A stretch of 7,787 nucleotides of DNA, taken from the NCBI GenBank assembly GCA_023128855.1, contig JAGMDE010000091.1:1-7787 (forward strand), in the 5' to 3' direction. The notes under the pieces were generated by a model, which saw only the letters and a program-made list of their open reading frames with translations, was not told where the DNA came from and did no database searches. Below are positions 6,813 through 7,787 of the stretch, piece by piece; position 1 is the stretch's first letter, and each line of letters begins with the position of its first letter. This DNA comes from Thermoplasmatales archaeon (GTDB taxonomy: Archaea > Thermoplasmatota > E2 > DHVEG-1). The position numbers were made by a program, and so were the translations under genes.

Positions 6813-6834
6813 CGTGGGAATATCGTGGGAATAT
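6813..6834 (-). repeat. Exact 11-bp tandem direct repeat, candidate operator
   Basis: On the plus strand CGTGGGAATAT occurs twice with no gap (6813-6823 and 6824-6834); on the coding strand this is ATATTCCCACG twice. The period is about one helical turn, so a protein contacting both copies would bind one face of DNA. It spans the expected transcription start of the AbrB-ACT gene, 10 bp upstream of its ATG. The GC-rich core TCCCACG stands out from the AT-rich surroundings. Operator function, probably for the adjacent regulator, is inferred. Confidence 0.55.
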
Positions 6835-6872
6835 ATATTGCTTGGTATATAAATGTTTCGCTGTTATATTGC
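6834..6872 (-). repeat. 8-bp direct repeat TATATTGC flanking the TATA box
   Basis: TATATTGC (plus strand) is found at 6834-6841 and 6865-6872, 31 bp apart or about three helical turns, with the TATA box and BRE-like element between them. The inner copy shares its first base with the end of the 11-bp tandem repeat. It may be a second operator pair, but short AT-rich repeats are easily produced by chance. A GATATATC palindrome follows at 6874-6881. Confidence 0.3.
6846..6860 (-). promoter_or_regulatory. BRE/TATA promoter of the AbrB-ACT gene and probably the his operon
   Basis: The minus strand reads CGAAACA (6860-6854) directly followed by TTTATATA (6853-6846), a canonical archaeal TATA box behind a BRE-like purine-rich element. 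With the usual distance of about 25 nt, transcription should start near 6821-6826, giving a leader of roughly 20 nt that contains the GGTG ribosome-binding site. No comparable promoter lies between the regulator and hisG, so this is likely the promoter of an eight-gene transcript. Confidence 0.7.
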
Positions 6873-6929
6873 CGATATATCAAAAGGTATGTGAATAATT
6901 AATAAAACCCAAATATCTTTAACTGATTT

Positions 6930-7079
6930 CTACAGATTTATTATTATTTCTTCTCCTGGCTTCAATATTTTAACGGAGGGATCTTGCCATTTTTCAACTT
7001 CTGAAATTGGCTCGGTGTAATGAGAGAATGTTCCAAAATGAACAGGGATGTTAGAATTCGTTATATTTTTTGCAGGCAT
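6930..7079 (-). pseudogene. C-terminal remnant of a metallo-beta-lactamase-fold hydrolase (UPF0173-like)
   Basis: The minus strand encodes about 49 residues ending at a TAG (6932-6930). They include NSNIPVHFGTFSHYTEP, then VEKWQDPSVKILKPGEEIII. The IPVHFGTF block with its histidine, followed by DP-x-VKILKPGEE, is what ends UPF0173-type metal-dependent hydrolases. The rest of that fold, including the HxHxDH zinc motif, is not seen in any frame upstream: the frame is open only back to about 7145, where a TAA blocks it. The ATG at 7079 has no ribosome-binding site. I read this as a leftover tail after loss of the body of the gene. It is also possible that the tail was transplanted by rearrangement. 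Confidence 0.5.
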
Positions 7080-7337
7080 TACAAAAAAATTCCGCTTAGA
7101 GCTAGCATTATTCCAACTTAAAATATTACTACATTCCTTTTCATTTTATCACCTTTATTCAAACTATTGTCAAATATATTTCAATATCATCATCATTGAG
7201 AATTTCACTACCTATTACCATTTTTGGAGATTTCCAACCATTGCTATCGGAGAAAAGATAATGAGATGGAAGATAAAGTTAGGGGTAAATGGGGTTTATA
7301 AGGCGATAAGTTATTTGGAAAGTTAAGGGATAAAAAA
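7080..7337. other. Gene-poor interval without a recognisable gene
   Basis: No recognisable gene, RNA or strong promoter is seen. A plus-strand open frame crosses it (7048-7326), but it is dominated by I, F, Y and L from AT-rich DNA, is antisense to the hydrolase remnant and has no good start site. On the minus strand a short open stretch at 7278-7159 reads like coding sequence in places (NGWKSPKMVIGSEI, then NDDD) but has no proper start or ribosome-binding site. It may be another decayed fragment. Confidence 0.4.
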
Positions 7338-7430
7338 ATGACAATATTTGGATGGGTTAAAAAGAAAGATAAGCCAAAAGAAATTCCAAAACACATTGCT
7401 AAAAAGAAATCTCGGAAGAAGAGAGATTAA
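7338..7430 (+). CDS. Possible small basic protein, 30 residues
   Basis: ATG 7338 is preceded by AAGGGA with an 8-nt spacer and opens a 30-codon frame ending in TAA. The peptide starts MTIFGWVKKKDKPKE and continues with further lysine and arginine clusters ending in SRKKRD; roughly half of its residues are lysine or arginine. There is no membrane segment or known domain. Such a composition suggests nucleic-acid or ribosome contact, or simply A-rich DNA read as lysine. The next frame begins 2 nt after the stop. I do not recognise it, and coding status is uncertain. Confidence 0.35.
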   Translation: MTIFGWVKKKDKPKEIPKHIAKKKSRKKRD

Positions 7431-7432
7431 AA

Positions 7433-7620
7433 ATGGTAAAACATATGAAGAAAGAAAAGATGGTTGATAGGGATAAATATGTCTTTCCTTTTGGTGATTC
7501 TGAACTTATAAGTAGAATGATTTTGAATTTCCTATTCAGAAGCGACCATTTGATAAATGGGTAGATAAAAGACGAATTAAAGAGATAACAAGTGATGAGG
7601 CATTATCTTATACTATTTAG
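7433..7620 (+). pseudogene. Small hypothetical gene, apparently frameshifted
   Basis: From ATG 7433 a frame reads MVKHMKKEKMVDRDKYVFPF, then GDSELISR, and stops at TAG 7562-7564 after 43 codons. A second frame, open from 7516 to TAG 7618-7620, reads NDFEFPIQKRPFDKWVDKRR and then IKEITSDEALSYTI, which is as protein-like as the first part. Joining them within the shared window 7516-7564 would give one protein of about 60 residues, so a one-base indel is likely, either a real mutation or a sequence error. The family is not recognised. There is no clear ribosome-binding site, only A-rich sequence and the stop of the preceding small frame 2 nt upstream, so coupling with it is possible. Confidence 0.4.
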
Positions 7621-7633
7621 ATACGATTAAATA
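7607..7633 (+). promoter_or_regulatory. Possible TATA elements for alba
   Basis: Two weak candidates lie upstream of the alba start: CTTATA at 7607-7612 and ATTAAATA at 7626-7633. Starts about 25 nt downstream of them would give leaders of roughly 35 or 15 nt, both retaining the GGAGG site. Neither is as close to the archaeal consensus as the regulator promoter, and no BRE is obvious. Confidence 0.3.
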
Positions 7634-7656
7634 GTCGTTATGAAGTTATAGGTTGG

Positions 7657-7661
7657 GGAGG
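7657..7661 (+). promoter_or_regulatory. Shine-Dalgarno GGAGG of alba
   Basis: GGAGG (within GGTTGGGGAGG) stands 8 nt before ATG 7670 and fixes the alba start. It fits the anti-Shine-Dalgarno and the leadered translation seen for hisG. Confidence 0.7.
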
Positions 7662-7669
7662 AAAAAATT

Positions 7670-7787
7670 ATGATAGAAGAAACAGCTAAAGAAAAAAGAA
7701 CCGATGAAAACGTAATATATGTTGGAAATAAGCCTCCGATGAGCTACGTGCTTGCAGTAGTAACACAGTTCAATACTAGTGGTTCGG
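7670..7787 (+). CDS. albA: Alba DNA/RNA-binding chromatin protein, N-terminal 39 residues (3' end outside window)
   Basis: The visible residues begin MIEETAKEKRTDENVIYVGN and continue KPPMSYVLAVVTQFN, matching the start of the Alba fold (in Sulfolobus Alba: NVVLIGKKPVMNYVLA). Alba dimers coat archaeal DNA and RNA and contribute to chromosome organisation. The first of the two adjacent lysines (K16, K17 in Sulfolobus) is asparagine here (N20) while the second is kept (K21); K16 is the acetylation site in Sulfolobus. The N-terminal extension is charged and longer by a few residues. The gene has its own GGAGG site and is cut by the window edge. Family assignment is firm, and its abundance in archaea fits a strong ribosome-binding site. 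Confidence 0.88.
   Translation, partial: MIEETAKEKRTDENVIYVGNKPPMSYVLAVVTQFNTSGS

Noticed and set aside
6813..6834. Start of a CRISPR array or satellite
   Set aside because: Only two 11-bp copies without spacers, placed exactly at a promoter; a regulatory site explains it better.
7048..7326. Plus-strand open frame of 92 codons in the gene-poor interval
   Set aside because: Low-complexity hydrophobic content, no Shine-Dalgarno, and its first part is antisense to the recognisable hydrolase remnant.
7621..7669. tRNA or small RNA gene before alba
   Set aside because: No cloverleaf pairing or T-loop GGTTCGA-type sequence was found; the stretch is explained by the alba leader and its GGAGG site.

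Overview
The window reads as chromosomal DNA from an AT-rich archaeon. A partial Alba chromatin-protein gene lies at the right edge. A TATA-box/BRE-like promoter precedes an AbrB-type regulator gene, and several genes have Shine-Dalgarno sequences matching archaeal 16S rRNA. Protein character and gene content fit the Thaumarchaeota/Nitrososphaerota (ammonia-oxidizer lineage) best. That placement is an inference from the proteins, not a database match.

Layout. Bases 1-952 (+) hold the 3' end of an unrecognised gene, overlapping a radical SAM protein of the SplB-like COG1533 group. This pair converges, across only 8 bp, on a long minus-strand histidine operon (6335 down to 961). In transcription order the operon is hisG, hisD, hisB, hisH, hisA, hisF, hisIE. 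Every junction inside it is either an overlap (1 to 23 nt) or a 10-nt gap. No hisC and no histinidol-phosphate phosphatase gene is present, so the pathway must be completed from elsewhere.

Immediately upstream of hisG, in the same orientation and 48 nt away, is a 139-residue protein with an N-terminal AbrB/SpoVT swapped-hairpin DNA-binding domain and a C-terminal ACT-like domain. The only strong promoter seen for the whole cluster lies upstream of this gene: BRE-like CGAAACA followed by TTTATATA. An exact 11-bp tandem direct repeat sits between that TATA box and the start codon, where transcription should begin. I infer a self-regulating, possibly histidine-sensing repressor that co-controls the his operon. 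This would add transcriptional control to the allosteric control expected from the C-terminal domain of the long-form HisG.

The enzymes cover: ATP to phosphoribosyl-ATP (HisG), pyrophosphate removal and ring opening (HisIE), isomerisation (HisA), imidazole-ring formation with glutamine-derived ammonia (HisH/HisF), dehydration (HisB) and the final two oxidations (HisD). HisB and HisD each carry changes at positions that are metal ligands in characterised homologues.

The right part (about 6900-7660) looks like a decaying or gene-poor interval. It has a C-terminal remnant of a metallo-beta-lactamase-fold hydrolase (minus strand), a possible 30-residue basic protein, and a small hypothetical gene that appears frameshifted. 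It ends at the start of alba (7670, +), which runs off the window. No tRNA, rRNA, CRISPR array or insertion sequence was seen.
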